A stretch of DNA of 64,000 nucleotides from Azovibrio restrictus DSM 23866 (lineage in GTDB: Bacteria > Pseudomonadota > Gammaproteobacteria > Burkholderiales > Rhodocyclaceae). How positions within the stretch are numbered: the first letter of the stretch is position 1; every line of letters begins with the position of its first letter. Below the pieces are notes generated by a model. The model was not told the origin of the DNA. It made no database searches and worked only from the letters and a program-made list of their open reading frames with translations. The stretch is from contig NZ_AUCH01000015.1 of the NCBI RefSeq assembly GCF_000429665.1, positions 1 through 64,000 of the forward strand, read 5' to 3'. Of the stretch, positions 50,865 through 59,095 are shown piece after piece. The position numbers were made by a program, and so were the translations under genes.

Positions 50865-52050
50865 AGCCGCCAACAGCGCTCCCGTGAACAGCGAAGCGCC
50901 GCCGCCGGCCGAGAAGGTCCGCAAGGGCACGGCCAAGCGGGAACGGGGCAACCGCACCGGTTTCACCACCGGCGCCAACTCGGCGGCGGCGGCCGTGGCC
51001 GCCACCCAGGGCCTGGTCCAGGGCCAGGTGCCGGCCCAGATTTTCTGCCGCCTGCCCAACGGCCAGGAAGTGCCCTTCCAGATCACCGACGGCCGCGTCG
51101 AGGGCGAAGGCATGCCCCTGCGGGCCCACGCTGTCAGCATCAAGGATGCGGGCGACGATCCGGACGCCACCCACGGCGCCCACATGACCGCCGACGTGGT
51201 GCGCATTCCCGGTGGCGGCGGCCAGGTCATCCTCAAGGGCGGCCCGGGCGTCGGCGTCGTCACCAAGGAAGGCCTGGGCCTGGAAGTGGGCGGCCCGGCC
51301 ATCAACCCGGTGCCCCGGCGCAACATCAGCGACAACGTGGCCCGGGCCGGCGCTTCCATCCTGGCTGCCGGCGACAGCCTGGAGGTGACCATTTCCGTGC
51401 CCGGCGGCGAGGAGATGGCGAAGAAGACCCTCAATGCCCGCCTCGGCATCCTGGGCGGCATCTCCATCCTCGGCACCACCGGCATCGTGCGCCCCTATTC
51501 CACCGCCGCCTTCCGCGCCAGCGTGGTCCAGGCGGTGGACGTGGCGGCGCGCCAGGGCCAGACCAGCGTGGTGTTCACCACCGGCGGCCGCACCGAAAAA
51601 TTCGCCATGAAGCAGTTGCCGCAGCTGCAGGAAGCCTGCTTCGTGCAGATGGGGGACTTCGTCAAGGCCGCCTTCCAGAGCGCCATCAAGCGCAAGATGC
51701 AGCACGTCTACATCGGCGCCATGGTGGGCAAGCTGACCAAGATGGGCCAGGGCCTGGCCGTGACCCACGCCTGGAAGCAGGAGATCGACCGGGACCTGCT
51801 GGCCACCTGCGCCACCGAAGTGGGCGCCCCCGCCGATCTGGTGGAGGAGATCCGCAACGCCGAAACGGCCCGCTTCGCCGCTGAGCGCCTGGCCCTGCTG
51901 GGCCTCACCGTGCCCTTCCACCGGGCCCTGGCCATCCACGCCATGCAGAGCCTGCGGGCCTGCCACCCGGGCCCCTACCAACTCACCGTGCTGGTCTGCG
52001 ATTTCGAAGGCCAGTTCATCTGTCGCGTCGAAGAGGGCGAAAGTGTCTAA
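50854..52050 (+). CDS. cbiD: Cobalt-precorrin-5B C1-methyltransferase
   Basis: A 398-residue C1-methyltransferase specific to the anaerobic pathway. After a Pro/Ala-rich lead of about 25 residues comes the family start GNRTGFTTGANSAAAAVAA, then GGPGVGVVTKEGL, NPVPRRNI, and GGISILGTTGIVRPYS. The start at 50854 is chosen because the more upstream frame is antisense-like Trp-rich sequence inside cobH. It overlaps both neighbours. CbiD is a main reason for assigning this operon to the anaerobic route. Confidence 0.94.
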   Translation: MPPEAANSAPVNSEAPPPAEKVRKGTAKRERGNRTGFTTGANSAAAAVAATQGLVQGQVPAQIFCRLPNGQEVPFQITDGRVEGEGMPLRAHAVSIKDAGDDPDATHGAHMTADVVRIPGGGGQVILKGGPGVGVVTKEGLGLEVGGPAINPVPRRNISDNVARAGASILAAGDSLEVTISVPGGEEMAKKTLNARLGILGGISILGTTGIVRPYSTAAFRASVVQAVDVAARQGQTSVVFTTGGRTEKFAMKQLPQLQEACFVQMGDFVKAAFQSAIKRKMQHVYIGAMVGKLTKMGQGLAVTHAWKQEIDRDLLATCATEVGAPADLVEEIRNAETARFAAERLALLGLTVPFHRALAIHAMQSLRACHPGPYQLTVLVCDFEGQFICRVEEGESV

Positions 52051-53335
52051 ACAACCCTACTGCACCGTCCTCGGCATCCTGGACGACGGCTGGGCCGGCC
52101 TGCCGGATTCCTCCCGCCACTGCCTGCAATCCGCCGGCCTCATCGTCGGCGCCGGCCGCACCCTGGCACTGGTGCAGCCCCATCTGACCGCCGGCGTGAG
52201 CCTGAAAGACATGGACGGCAAGCTGGGCCAGGTGCCCGGCTGGATTCAACAAGCTGCCGCTGACGGCCTGCACACCGTCGTGCTGGCCACCGGCGATCCC
52301 CTCTGCCACGGCATGGCCAGCTATCTGGTGGGCAAGCTGGGGGCCGAAGCGGTCACCGTGCTGCCCGCCCCCTCCACCCTGCAACTGGCCTTCGCCCGCT
52401 TCCAGCGGCCCTGGCAGGACTACCGCATCTCCACCTGCCACACCGCCGATGCGGGCGAATGGCAGTTCGGCACCACCCCGGACAACGGCCTCTACAAGCT
52501 GATCCGGGCCATCGCCGAATACCCCAAGGTGGCCGCCTTCACCGGCCCGGACAACAACCCGGCCCGCCTGGCCCGGGCCCTGCTGGCGGCGGGCTATGGC
52601 GAAGAGGTCCGCCTCTCGGTGGCGGCCAAGCTGGCCCTGCCAGACGAGCAACTGTTCCCCGACCTCTCCCTGGAACAGGCCGCCAACCTGAGCTTCCCCG
52701 ACCCCAATGTGGTGCTGGTGGAACGCCAGGTGGCCGACCCGCGCGCCATCTTCGGCTTCGACGACCTGGACTTCGTCCAGCGTCAGCCCGAGAAGGGCCT
52801 CATCACCAAGCTGGAAGCCCGGGCTTTATCCCTGGCCAAGCTGGGTCTCAAACCCGACAGCGTGGTGTGGGACATCGGCGCCGGTTCCGGCTCCGTCGGC
52901 CTGGAGGCCAGCCGCCTGTGCCGCCACGGCCACGTCTATGCCATCGAAAAGAACGAGGGCGACGCCGCCAACGCCCGGGAAAACGCCCTGCGTTTCCAGG
53001 CCACCAACTACACCCTGCGCCATGGCAAGGCCCCGGAAGGGCTGGAGACCTGGCCCGATCCGGACGCGGTCTTCGTCGGCGGCTCCGGCGGCGAACTGGC
53101 GGCCCTCATCGAGCTGATCCTCACCCGCTTGAAGCCCAACGGCCGCCTGGTGATGAACTTCGTCACCCTGGAAAACCTGGCCACGGCCACCACCGCCCTG
53201 GCCGCTGCGGTGGAGAAATTCGGAGCGAACTGGGACGTGACCCAGCTCCAGGCCTCCCGCAGCCAGCCCATCCTGGACATGCACCGCATGGCCGCACAAA
53301 ACCCCATCTGGATAGTCTCCGCAAAGAAGAGCTAA
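52043..53335 (+). CDS. cobL: Precorrin-6Y C5,15-methyltransferase (decarboxylating), CbiE-CbiT fusion
   Basis: A 430-residue two-domain enzyme. The N-terminal CbiE domain (about 1-220) methylates C5 (LATGDPLCHGMASYL and APSTLQLAFARF). The C-terminal CbiT domain (about 240-430) methylates C15 and decarboxylates, with the SAM site VWDIGAGSGSVGLEA and AIEKNEGDAANA. The fused form is that of CobL. It starts at a GTG at 52043 that overlaps the cbiD stop by 8 bases. cobI follows after 2 bases. Confidence 0.95.
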   Translation: MSKQPYCTVLGILDDGWAGLPDSSRHCLQSAGLIVGAGRTLALVQPHLTAGVSLKDMDGKLGQVPGWIQQAAADGLHTVVLATGDPLCHGMASYLVGKLGAEAVTVLPAPSTLQLAFARFQRPWQDYRISTCHTADAGEWQFGTTPDNGLYKLIRAIAEYPKVAAFTGPDNNPARLARALLAAGYGEEVRLSVAAKLALPDEQLFPDLSLEQAANLSFPDPNVVLVERQVADPRAIFGFDDLDFVQRQPEKGLITKLEARALSLAKLGLKPDSVVWDIGAGSGSVGLEASRLCRHGHVYAIEKNEGDAANARENALRFQATNYTLRHGKAPEGLETWPDPDAVFVGGSGGELAALIELILTRLKPNGRLVMNFVTLENLATATTALAAAVEKFGANWDVTQLQASRSQPILDMHRMAAQNPIWIVSAKKS

Positions 53336-53337
53336 AC

Positions 53338-54129
53338 ATGACCGACAGAAAATACGGCCGCCTCATCGGCGCCTCCCTGGGTCCCGGCGACCCCGAACTG
53401 ATCACCCGCCGCGCCTGGGCCGTGCTCAACGGCGATGCCCGCTGGCTCTATCCGGTGAAGAAAGCCGAGGAAAGCTCCTACGCCCTCTCCATCGTCACCC
53501 GGGGCGGCCTGGAAGTACCCGCCGACGCCGAGGGACTGGTGTTCCCCATGACCCGGGACGCGGAGATCCTGACCAAGGCCTGGGCCCGGGCCGCCGCCCG
53601 CACCGTGGAACTGCTGGCCGAGGGGCGGGACCTAGTGTTCCTGGTGGAAGGCGATGCCTCCACCTTCGCCACCTTCGGCCACCTGGCCCGGGTGGTGCGG
53701 GAACTGGTGCCGGAAGTTGAGGTGGAAACCATCCCCGGCGTCTCCTCCTTTGCCGCCGCCGCTGCCACCACCGGCACCACCCTGGCCGAGGAAGACGAAA
53801 CCCTGGCGGTGATCCCCGCCGCCTACGGGGTGGAAGTCATCGACCACCTGCTGGACGAGTTCGACACCCTGGTGCTGCTCAAGGTGAAGCCCCTGGTGGA
53901 TGAAGTGCTGGAACTCCTGGAGCGGCGCGAGCTGCTGACCACCAGCTGCTTCATCGAGAAGGTGGGTTCCCCCGACGAGCGCATCGTGCGCGACGTGGCC
54001 TCCCTCAAGGGCGAGAAGGTGAACTACCTCTCCCTCATGCTGGTGCAGAACCCCAAGCGCCAGCGCGGCGAACTGCGCCGGGGCTGCCGCAAGCGCAAGG
54101 CCGAACAGCAGAGCGAAGCGGCGTCCTGA
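53338..54129 (+). CDS. cobI: Precorrin-2/cobalt-factor II C20-methyltransferase
   Basis: A 263-residue methyltransferase (CobI/CbiL). It has the SAM-site motifs GASLGPGDPELIT, FLVEGDASTFATFGHL and the PGVSSFAAAAATTG loop. The frame is open far upstream but family similarity begins at the ATG at 53338. The last 30 residues are basic and Gln-rich (KRQRGELRRGCRKRKAEQQ) and go beyond the normal end. Confidence 0.95.
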   Translation: MTDRKYGRLIGASLGPGDPELITRRAWAVLNGDARWLYPVKKAEESSYALSIVTRGGLEVPADAEGLVFPMTRDAEILTKAWARAAARTVELLAEGRDLVFLVEGDASTFATFGHLARVVRELVPEVEVETIPGVSSFAAAAATTGTTLAEEDETLAVIPAAYGVEVIDHLLDEFDTLVLLKVKPLVDEVLELLERRELLTTSCFIEKVGSPDERIVRDVASLKGEKVNYLSLMLVQNPKRQRGELRRGCRKRKAEQQSEAAS

Positions 54130-54173
54130 ATGTCGCTCGACTCACAACTCTCTACTCTCGACTCTCACCACAA

Positions 54174-54947
54174 ATGCTCCAACACCTCCCCTTCCCCAAC
54201 GAGAGAATCGCCGTCGTCTCCATCACCCGCCACGGCATTGCCCTGGCGGGCAAGGTGGTGGCGGCCCTGCCCGGCGCCCGCCTGTTCGCCCCGGAGAAAT
54301 TCCGGGCCGAGGCGGAGGCCGCGGCTCCCGGCGCCACCTCCTGCTACAACGGCAAGACCGGCGACCAGATTCCTGCCCTCTTCGCCAACTTCGACGGCAT
54401 CGTCGCCATCGTCTCCCTGGGCGCCCTGGTGCGCCTCATCGCCCCCCATCTCAAGGACAAGGAACAGGACCCGGGGGTGGTGGTGGTGGACGAGGCCGGG
54501 CGCTTTGCCATTCCCATGCTCTCCGGCCACCTGGGCGGCGCCAACGCCCTGGCCGGCATCCTGGCGGCCAGCCTGGGCGCCACCCCGGTGCTCACCACCG
54601 CCTCCGACTCCCGCCAGACCCTGGGCGTGGACCTGCTGGGCCGGGAGTTGGGCTGGACCTTTGAAGCGACCCACGACGAGGTGGTGAAGGCCAGCGCCGC
54701 CGTGGTGAACGACGAGCCGGTGGCCCTGGTGCAGGAAGCCGGCAGCCCCGACTGGTGGCCGCGCCACGCCAATGGCCGCAGCGGCCCGGTGCCCGCCAAC
54801 ATCAAGCAGTTCAGCCGCCTGGAAGAGGTGGACCTGGACAGCGTCGCCGCCGTGCTGTGGATCAGCCACCGCCCCCTGCCGCCAGAACTGGCGCCCCGTC
54901 TGGCAGGCCGGCTGGTCACCTACCGCCCACCGGAGGAGCAGGCTTGA
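54174..54947 (+). CDS. cbiG: CbiG, N-terminal and central domains only
   Basis: A 257-residue protein with the CbiG N-terminal domain (ITRHGIALAGKVV, FDGIVAIVSLGALVRLIAP, VVDEAGRFAIPMLSGHLGGANALA) and central domain. CbiG opens the ring lactone of cobalt-precorrin-5A in the anaerobic pathway. The usual C-terminal domain is missing here and is encoded separately at 55288-55680, after a gap of 340 bases containing a repeat. The two parts add up to about 387 residues, close to a full CbiG. Confidence 0.9.
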   Translation: MLQHLPFPNERIAVVSITRHGIALAGKVVAALPGARLFAPEKFRAEAEAAAPGATSCYNGKTGDQIPALFANFDGIVAIVSLGALVRLIAPHLKDKEQDPGVVVVDEAGRFAIPMLSGHLGGANALAGILAASLGATPVLTTASDSRQTLGVDLLGRELGWTFEATHDEVVKASAAVVNDEPVALVQEAGSPDWWPRHANGRSGPVPANIKQFSRLEEVDLDSVAAVLWISHRPLPPELAPRLAGRLVTYRPPEEQA

Positions 54948-55287
54948 GCCCCAAGCACGACCTGGCCACTGGCACCCGGTTTTATTCCCCGTCGCAAGGG
55001 GGGCTCCCTGTTTGTCGGTGGGGTTCCGCCGTTGAGCGGCGGCTTACTTTCTTTGCTTCGCCAAAGAAAGTAAGCAAAGAAAGGCGACCCCGGCCCTCGC
55101 GCCGGGCTTTCAGCCCGGTTCCCTGCGCTGCTCACCGCCCCGGGCGGCTCCCTGAACTCGCCTGCGGCTCGGACAACGGGAGCCGACTGCTCCCGGGGCG
55201 GCTGTGCTGCTCGGCGCTCGCGAAGGGGGAAAGGCGTGGGGGCCCTGCCATGTCAGGGGCTTTCCCCTCTCATCCCGGAGCCCGCCC
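54948..55287. other. Hairpin-rich gap inside the cobalamin operon
   Basis: A 340-base region without a supported gene between the two cbiG parts. It contains the repeat at 55028-55118 and more GC-rich inverted repeats to about 55200. No promoter was seen. An open frame crossing it (54755-55291) is a shadow. Confidence 0.6.
55028..55118. repeat. Intergenic repeat element with stacked inverted repeats
   Basis: It has three hairpins in a row: CCGCC/GGCGG at 55028-55044, a perfect 13-bp inverted repeat CTTACTTTCTTTG/CAAAGAAAGTAAG with a 6-base loop at 55043-55074, and CCGGGCT/AGCCCGG at 55102-55118. The second ends with a further copy of the AAGCAAAGAAA string. The form resembles dispersed intergenic repeats known in proteobacteria. 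Only one copy is in the window. Confidence 0.7.
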
Positions 55288-55680
55288 ATGAAGATTGCCC
55301 TGGGACTCGGCTGCGACCGGGGCACGCCCGCTGCCACCCTGGAGCAGGCTGTGGCGGAGGCCCTGGCTGCCTGCGGCGCCTGCTGGGCCCAGGTGGCCGC
55401 CGCCGCGTCCATCGACCTGAAGGCGGACGAGGCCGGGCTGCTGGAGCTGGCCGCCCGCCAGGGCTGGACCTTGCGCTTCTACCCGGCGGCGGAGCTGGCC
55501 CAGGTGCCGGTTCCCCATCCCTCCGAGACGGTGCGCAAGTACACCGGCACCCCGTCGGTGTCGGAAGCCGCCGCCCTGCTGGCCGCCGGCACCGACATGA
55601 GCCGGCTGCTGATCGAAAAACACAAGCTGCGGGGTCCGGACGGGCGCAACGCCACCGTCTCCATCGCCCTGCTGCCCTGA
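55288..55680 (+). CDS. cobE: CobE/CbiG C-terminal domain protein
   Basis: A 130-residue protein of the CobE/CbiG-C family. It shows GLGCDRGTPAATLEQAVAEA at the N-terminus, FYPAAELAQVPVPHPSE, and the family core GTPSVSEAAALLAAG. A GGAG site precedes the ATG at 55288. As the separate C-terminal part of CbiG it should work with the protein at 54174-54947. A stand-alone CobE role is also possible. Confidence 0.88.
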   Translation: MKIALGLGCDRGTPAATLEQAVAEALAACGACWAQVAAAASIDLKADEAGLLELAARQGWTLRFYPAAELAQVPVPHPSETVRKYTGTPSVSEAAALLAAGTDMSRLLIEKHKLRGPDGRNATVSIALLP

Positions 55681-55721
55681 GCCCCACAACTGCATTCACT
55701 GAATTTCCGAGGAACGATTTC

Positions 55722-56717
55722 ATGACCGACATTCAAACCAACGCCCCGGCCAAGACCGGTAAGATCATGCTGGTGGGCCTGGGCCCCGGCGCCGTGGAAC
55801 ACATGACCGGCCGCGCCCGGGCCGCCATCGCCGAAGCCGACACCATCATCGGCTACGTCACCTATGTGCGCCTGGTGGCCGACCTGATCGACGGCAAGGA
55901 AGTGATCAAGAAGTCCATGACCGAGGAACTGGACCGGGCCATCGAAGCCCTGGACCGGGCCAGGCAGGGCAAGAAGGTGGCCCTGATTTCCTCCGGCGAC
56001 GCCGGCGTGTACGGCATGGCCGGCCCCACTTTCGAAGTGCTGTTCCAGGCCGGCTGGACCCCGGAATCGGACATCGAGGTGGAAATCGTGCCGGGTGCCT
56101 CGGCGCTGAACACCTGCGCCGCCCTGGTGGGCGCGCCCCTGACCCACGACTTCTGCGCCATCTCCCTCTCCGACCTGCTCACCCCCTGGCCCACCATCGC
56201 CCGCCGCCTGGATGCGGTGGCCTACGCCGATTTCGTGGTGGCCCTGTATAACCCCAAGAGCGGTCGCCGCACCCGCCAGATCCAGGAAGCCCAGCGCATT
56301 TTCCTGCGCCACCGCGATCCCAAGACCCCGGTGGCCATCGTCAAGAGCGCCTTCCGCCCCAAGCAGCGCCTGGAATTCACCACCCTGGAAAAGATGGCCG
56401 AGGCCGACATCGGCATGCTGTCCACCGTGCTCATCGGCAACTCCAACACCTTCATCCGGGACGGCCTGATGGTCACCCCCCGGGGCTATGCCAACAAGTA
56501 CGACGTGGCCGAGGGTGAACGTTCCACCAAGGGCGGCGAGCAGGCCGGCCGCTCCCTGTCCACCGGCCTCAACGGCTGGCTGGAAGCCATCCGCGACAGC
56601 GGCAAGAGCGCCGCCGAACTGGCCGTGGAATACCGCCTGCCGGAGGACTACATCGCCGCCGCCCTGGCCGCCGGCCCGGAAGCGGCAGACGAAACCGAGG
56701 CCGAGGCGGAAGCATGA
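55722..56717 (+). CDS. cobJ: Precorrin-3B C17-methyltransferase with C-terminal extension
   Basis: A 331-residue ring-contraction methyltransferase (CobJ/CbiH). The SAM-binding start is MLVGLGPGAVEHMTGRA, followed by SSGDAGVYGMAGP, PGASALNTCAALVGAPL and ALYNPKSGRR. Normal enzymes are about 240-260 residues. Here about 70 extra residues include a helical stretch (GWLEAIRDSGKSAAELAVEYRL) and an acidic Ala/Glu tail. The GAGGAA site precedes the ATG at 55722. A 2Fe-2S protein gene overlaps its end by 4 bases. Confidence 0.94.
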   Translation: MTDIQTNAPAKTGKIMLVGLGPGAVEHMTGRARAAIAEADTIIGYVTYVRLVADLIDGKEVIKKSMTEELDRAIEALDRARQGKKVALISSGDAGVYGMAGPTFEVLFQAGWTPESDIEVEIVPGASALNTCAALVGAPLTHDFCAISLSDLLTPWPTIARRLDAVAYADFVVALYNPKSGRRTRQIQEAQRIFLRHRDPKTPVAIVKSAFRPKQRLEFTTLEKMAEADIGMLSTVLIGNSNTFIRDGLMVTPRGYANKYDVAEGERSTKGGEQAGRSLSTGLNGWLEAIRDSGKSAAELAVEYRLPEDYIAAALAAGPEAADETEAEAEA

Positions 56718-57115
56718 GCGAAGTCAGCAAGCCCCGCATCGGCGACTACCGCCGCCACCTGCTGGTGTGCACCGGCCCCCGCTGCACCCAGAACGGCGAG
56801 GGCCAGGCCCTCTTCGACTCCCTGGGCGACAAGCTCAAGGCCGCCGGCCTCACCGAGGGCGAGCTGCGGGTCAAGCGTTCCCGCGTCAATTGCTTCGCCG
56901 CCTGCAAGGGCGGCCCGGTGATGTGCGTGCAGCCCGACGGCACTTGGTACTACAACGTCACCGCCGACAACCTGGAGCGCATCGTCGAGGAGCACCTGAA
57001 GCACGGCCGCCCCGTGGACGATCTGGTTTTCCACCAGGGGCCGGCAGCGGCAGAATGTTTGCCTGGCCAGGAAGTCAAACCCATGAATCCTCCCACCGAA
57101 TCCACACCATCATGA
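56714..57115 (+). CDS. Thioredoxin-like 2Fe-2S ferredoxin in the cobalamin operon
   Basis: A 133-residue protein with a thioredoxin-like [2Fe-2S] fold. The cluster Cys residues are in VCTGPRCTQNGEG and VNCFAACKGGPVM (C-x4-C and C-x3-C spacing). It overlaps cobJ and cobA by 4 and 4 bases, so it is made with the corrin methyltransferases. It may pass electrons to ring contraction or cobalt reduction. The direct partner is not known. The C-terminal 30 residues are disordered-looking. Confidence 0.88.
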   Translation: MSEVSKPRIGDYRRHLLVCTGPRCTQNGEGQALFDSLGDKLKAAGLTEGELRVKRSRVNCFAACKGGPVMCVQPDGTWYYNVTADNLERIVEEHLKHGRPVDDLVFHQGPAAAECLPGQEVKPMNPPTESTPS

Positions 57116-57855
57116 CAACACCCTCCTCCTTCCTTCCTGGTTCCGTCGCCCTGGTGGGCGCCGGCCCCGGAGACCCGGAACTCCTGACCTTGAAGGCCCT
57201 GCGCCTGATCCAGGCCGCCGATGTGGTGGTGCACGACAACCTGGTGGGCCAGGACATCATGGCCATGATTCCCCCGGCAGTGGCACGCATCTACGTGGGC
57301 AAGAAGGCTTCCAACCACACCCTGCCCCAGGAGGAAATCAGCGCCCTGTTGCTGCGGCTGGCCCGGGAGGGCAAGCGGGTGGTGCGGTTGAAGGGCGGTG
57401 ACCCCTTCGTTTTCGGCCGGGGCGGGGAGGAGATGGAGGTGCTGCTGGCGGCCGGCATCCCCGTGCAGATCGTGCCCGGCATCACCGCCGCCCTGGGGGC
57501 CGGAGCCGCCTTCGGCTTTCCCCTGACGCATAGAGACCACGCCCAGAGCTGCGTCTTCGTCACCGGCCACCTGAAGGACCACAGCGTGAACCTGGACTGG
57601 CCGGCCCTGGCCCGGCCCGGTCAGACCCTGGTGTTCTACATGGGCATTGCCGGGCTGGAGACCATCGCGGCGGAACTGCAGGCCCACGGCCTGGCGGGGA
57701 GCACCCCCGCTGCCCTGGTGTACAAGGCCACCCTGCCGGAACAGCAGCGCTGGTCCTGCACCCTGTCCACCCTGGTGGACACCGCCCGGCAGCACCAGGT
57801 GAAGCCGCCGGCCCTGGTCATCATCGGCAGCGTCCTGGAGCTGGCCAGCGGCTGA
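57112..57855 (+). CDS. cobA: Uroporphyrinogen-III C-methyltransferase
   Basis: A 247-residue SUMT that makes precorrin-2 by methylating C2 and C7. Motifs are VGAGPGDPELLTLKALR, VRLKGGDPFVFGRGGEE, PGITAALGAGAAFGFPLTHR and FYMGIAGLE. The ATG at 57112 overlaps the ferredoxin stop as ATGA. It feeds cobalamin and siroheme routes and is the last gene of the riboswitch-controlled operon. Confidence 0.96.
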   Translation: MTTPSSFLPGSVALVGAGPGDPELLTLKALRLIQAADVVVHDNLVGQDIMAMIPPAVARIYVGKKASNHTLPQEEISALLLRLAREGKRVVRLKGGDPFVFGRGGEEMEVLLAAGIPVQIVPGITAALGAGAAFGFPLTHRDHAQSCVFVTGHLKDHSVNLDWPALARPGQTLVFYMGIAGLETIAAELQAHGLAGSTPAALVYKATLPEQQRWSCTLSTLVDTARQHQVKPPALVIIGSVLELASG

Positions 57856-57938
57856 GCGGATGCGTGAGAGAAGGGGAACGCCCGGCGGGGGCGCTTTGTG
57901 GTGAAATGGGACTTTCCCATCGTTGCCAGGAGCCTGCC

Positions 57939-58625
57939 ATGTCATCCCTGTTCCGCATCTACGCTGCCCTGCTCCTCTGCCTGGGCATGAATCTGGCCCA
58001 GGCCCAGGGGCTGGAATCCCTGTCCAGCGGCGATGCCGCCGCCGGTCTCAAGGAGGCCCTGGTCCAGGGGGCCGACTACGCGGTCGGCAACCTGGGGGTG
58101 AAGGACGGCTTCCTGGGCAACAAGAAGGTGCGCATCGGTCTGCCGGATTCCCTGAAGAGTGCCGAGAAGGCCATGCGCATGTTCGGCATGAAGGATGAAG
58201 CCGACGAGCTGGTGGAATCCATGAACCGGGCCGCGGAGCTGGCCGTGGCCGAAGCCAAGCCCATCCTGATGGACGCCATCAGGAAGATGACGGTGAAGGA
58301 CGCCAAGGACATCCTCACCGGGGGCGACGATTCGGTCACCCAGTATTTCCGGCGCAGCACCGACAAACCCCTGACCGAGAAATTCCTGCCCATCGTCAAG
58401 AAGGCCACGGCCCGGGTGCAGCTGGCCGAGCAGTACAACAATTACGCGGGCCAGGCGGCCAAGCTGGGGCTGGTGGACAAGAAGGACGCCAATCTGGACA
58501 GCTACGTGACGGCCCGGGCCCTGGATGGCCTGTACCATGTGATCGGCGAGCAGGAAAAGGCCCTGCGCCAGAATCCCCTGGGTGCCAGCAGCGATCTCCT
58601 GAAAAAGGTCTTCGGCGCCCTGTGA
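57939..58625 (+). CDS. DUF4197 exported protein
   Basis: A 228-residue protein with a signal peptide (MSSLFRIYAALLLCLGMNLAQA). The mature part is helical and matches the DUF4197 family (GLKEALVQGADYAVGNLG, DGFLGNKKVRIGLPDSL and YFRRSTDKPLTEKFLPIV). An AGGAG site precedes the ATG at 57939; the frame is open upstream but the signal peptide fixes the start. The family's function is unknown. Confidence 0.9.
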   Translation: MSSLFRIYAALLLCLGMNLAQAQGLESLSSGDAAAGLKEALVQGADYAVGNLGVKDGFLGNKKVRIGLPDSLKSAEKAMRMFGMKDEADELVESMNRAAELAVAEAKPILMDAIRKMTVKDAKDILTGGDDSVTQYFRRSTDKPLTEKFLPIVKKATARVQLAEQYNNYAGQAAKLGLVDKKDANLDSYVTARALDGLYHVIGEQEKALRQNPLGASSDLLKKVFGAL

Positions 58626-58661
58626 CCTTATGGCCTTGTGACCTTGTAAGGGCTCAAGTCC

Positions 58662-58701
58662 GGCGGACCTCCTGCCGCTAAAGGAAACAAGGAGGTCCGC
58701 C
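58662..58701 (+). promoter_or_regulatory. Hairpin enclosing a ribosome binding site
   Basis: A perfect 12-bp inverted repeat, GGCGGACCTCCT (58662-58673) and AGGAGGTCCGCC (58690-58701), with a 16-base loop, ends right before the ATG at 58702. The second arm contains the AGGAGG ribosome binding site, so RNA folding would hide it. It may control translation of the following gene; it could also be a DNA operator. Confidence 0.75.
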
Positions 58702-59013
58702 ATGAAACTGTCCCAGCTTTCCCATGCCCTGCCGGCCGGTGTCGCCCGGACCGGGGCGCGGCTGCCCGCTGGCCCCCGGCGGGTGAGCCCGGCGGCGGGG
58801 CTGGAGGCGGACCCCAACTACGCCCTGCAGGAGCTCCTGAACGCGGTCCAGGAGCTGGCCCAGGGACCTTTCCAGGGGGAGGAGCAGGTGCAGCAGGCGG
58901 CCAGCGCCCTGGCGGCGGAGCTGGAACGGCTGGGGCCCGAGGCCGACCGGCTGTTGCGGGACCCGTCCCGGTTCCGGCACTTCCTGCCGCCGGAGCTGGA
59001 CCTGGAGGCCTGA
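58702..59013 (+). CDS. Unrecognised small helical protein behind a ribosome-binding-site hairpin
   Basis: A 103-residue soluble protein starting MKLSQLSHALPAGVARTG. The middle part is helical (ALQELLNAVQELAQ and VQQAASALAAELERLG) and the end is acidic (FLPPELDLEA). No family was recognised. The AGGAGG site is ideal but lies inside a strong hairpin. The gene stands alone between the DUF4197 gene and rep. Confidence 0.7.
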   Translation: MKLSQLSHALPAGVARTGARLPAGPRRVSPAAGLEADPNYALQELLNAVQELAQGPFQGEEQVQQAASALAAELERLGPEADRLLRDPSRFRHFLPPELDLEA

Positions 59014-59095
59014 TCTTTCCGGCCTCCGCCCGGCTCGGGTTAGAATGGCGTCGCTGCCTGCCGCAGTCCCCTCCTGTTTCAAGTTCCTGCCATCC

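Noticed and set aside
57906..57920. Short dyad ATGGGA/TCCCAT before the DUF4197 gene
   Set aside because: Six-base arms with a 3-base loop are expected by chance and there is no T-run or known site.
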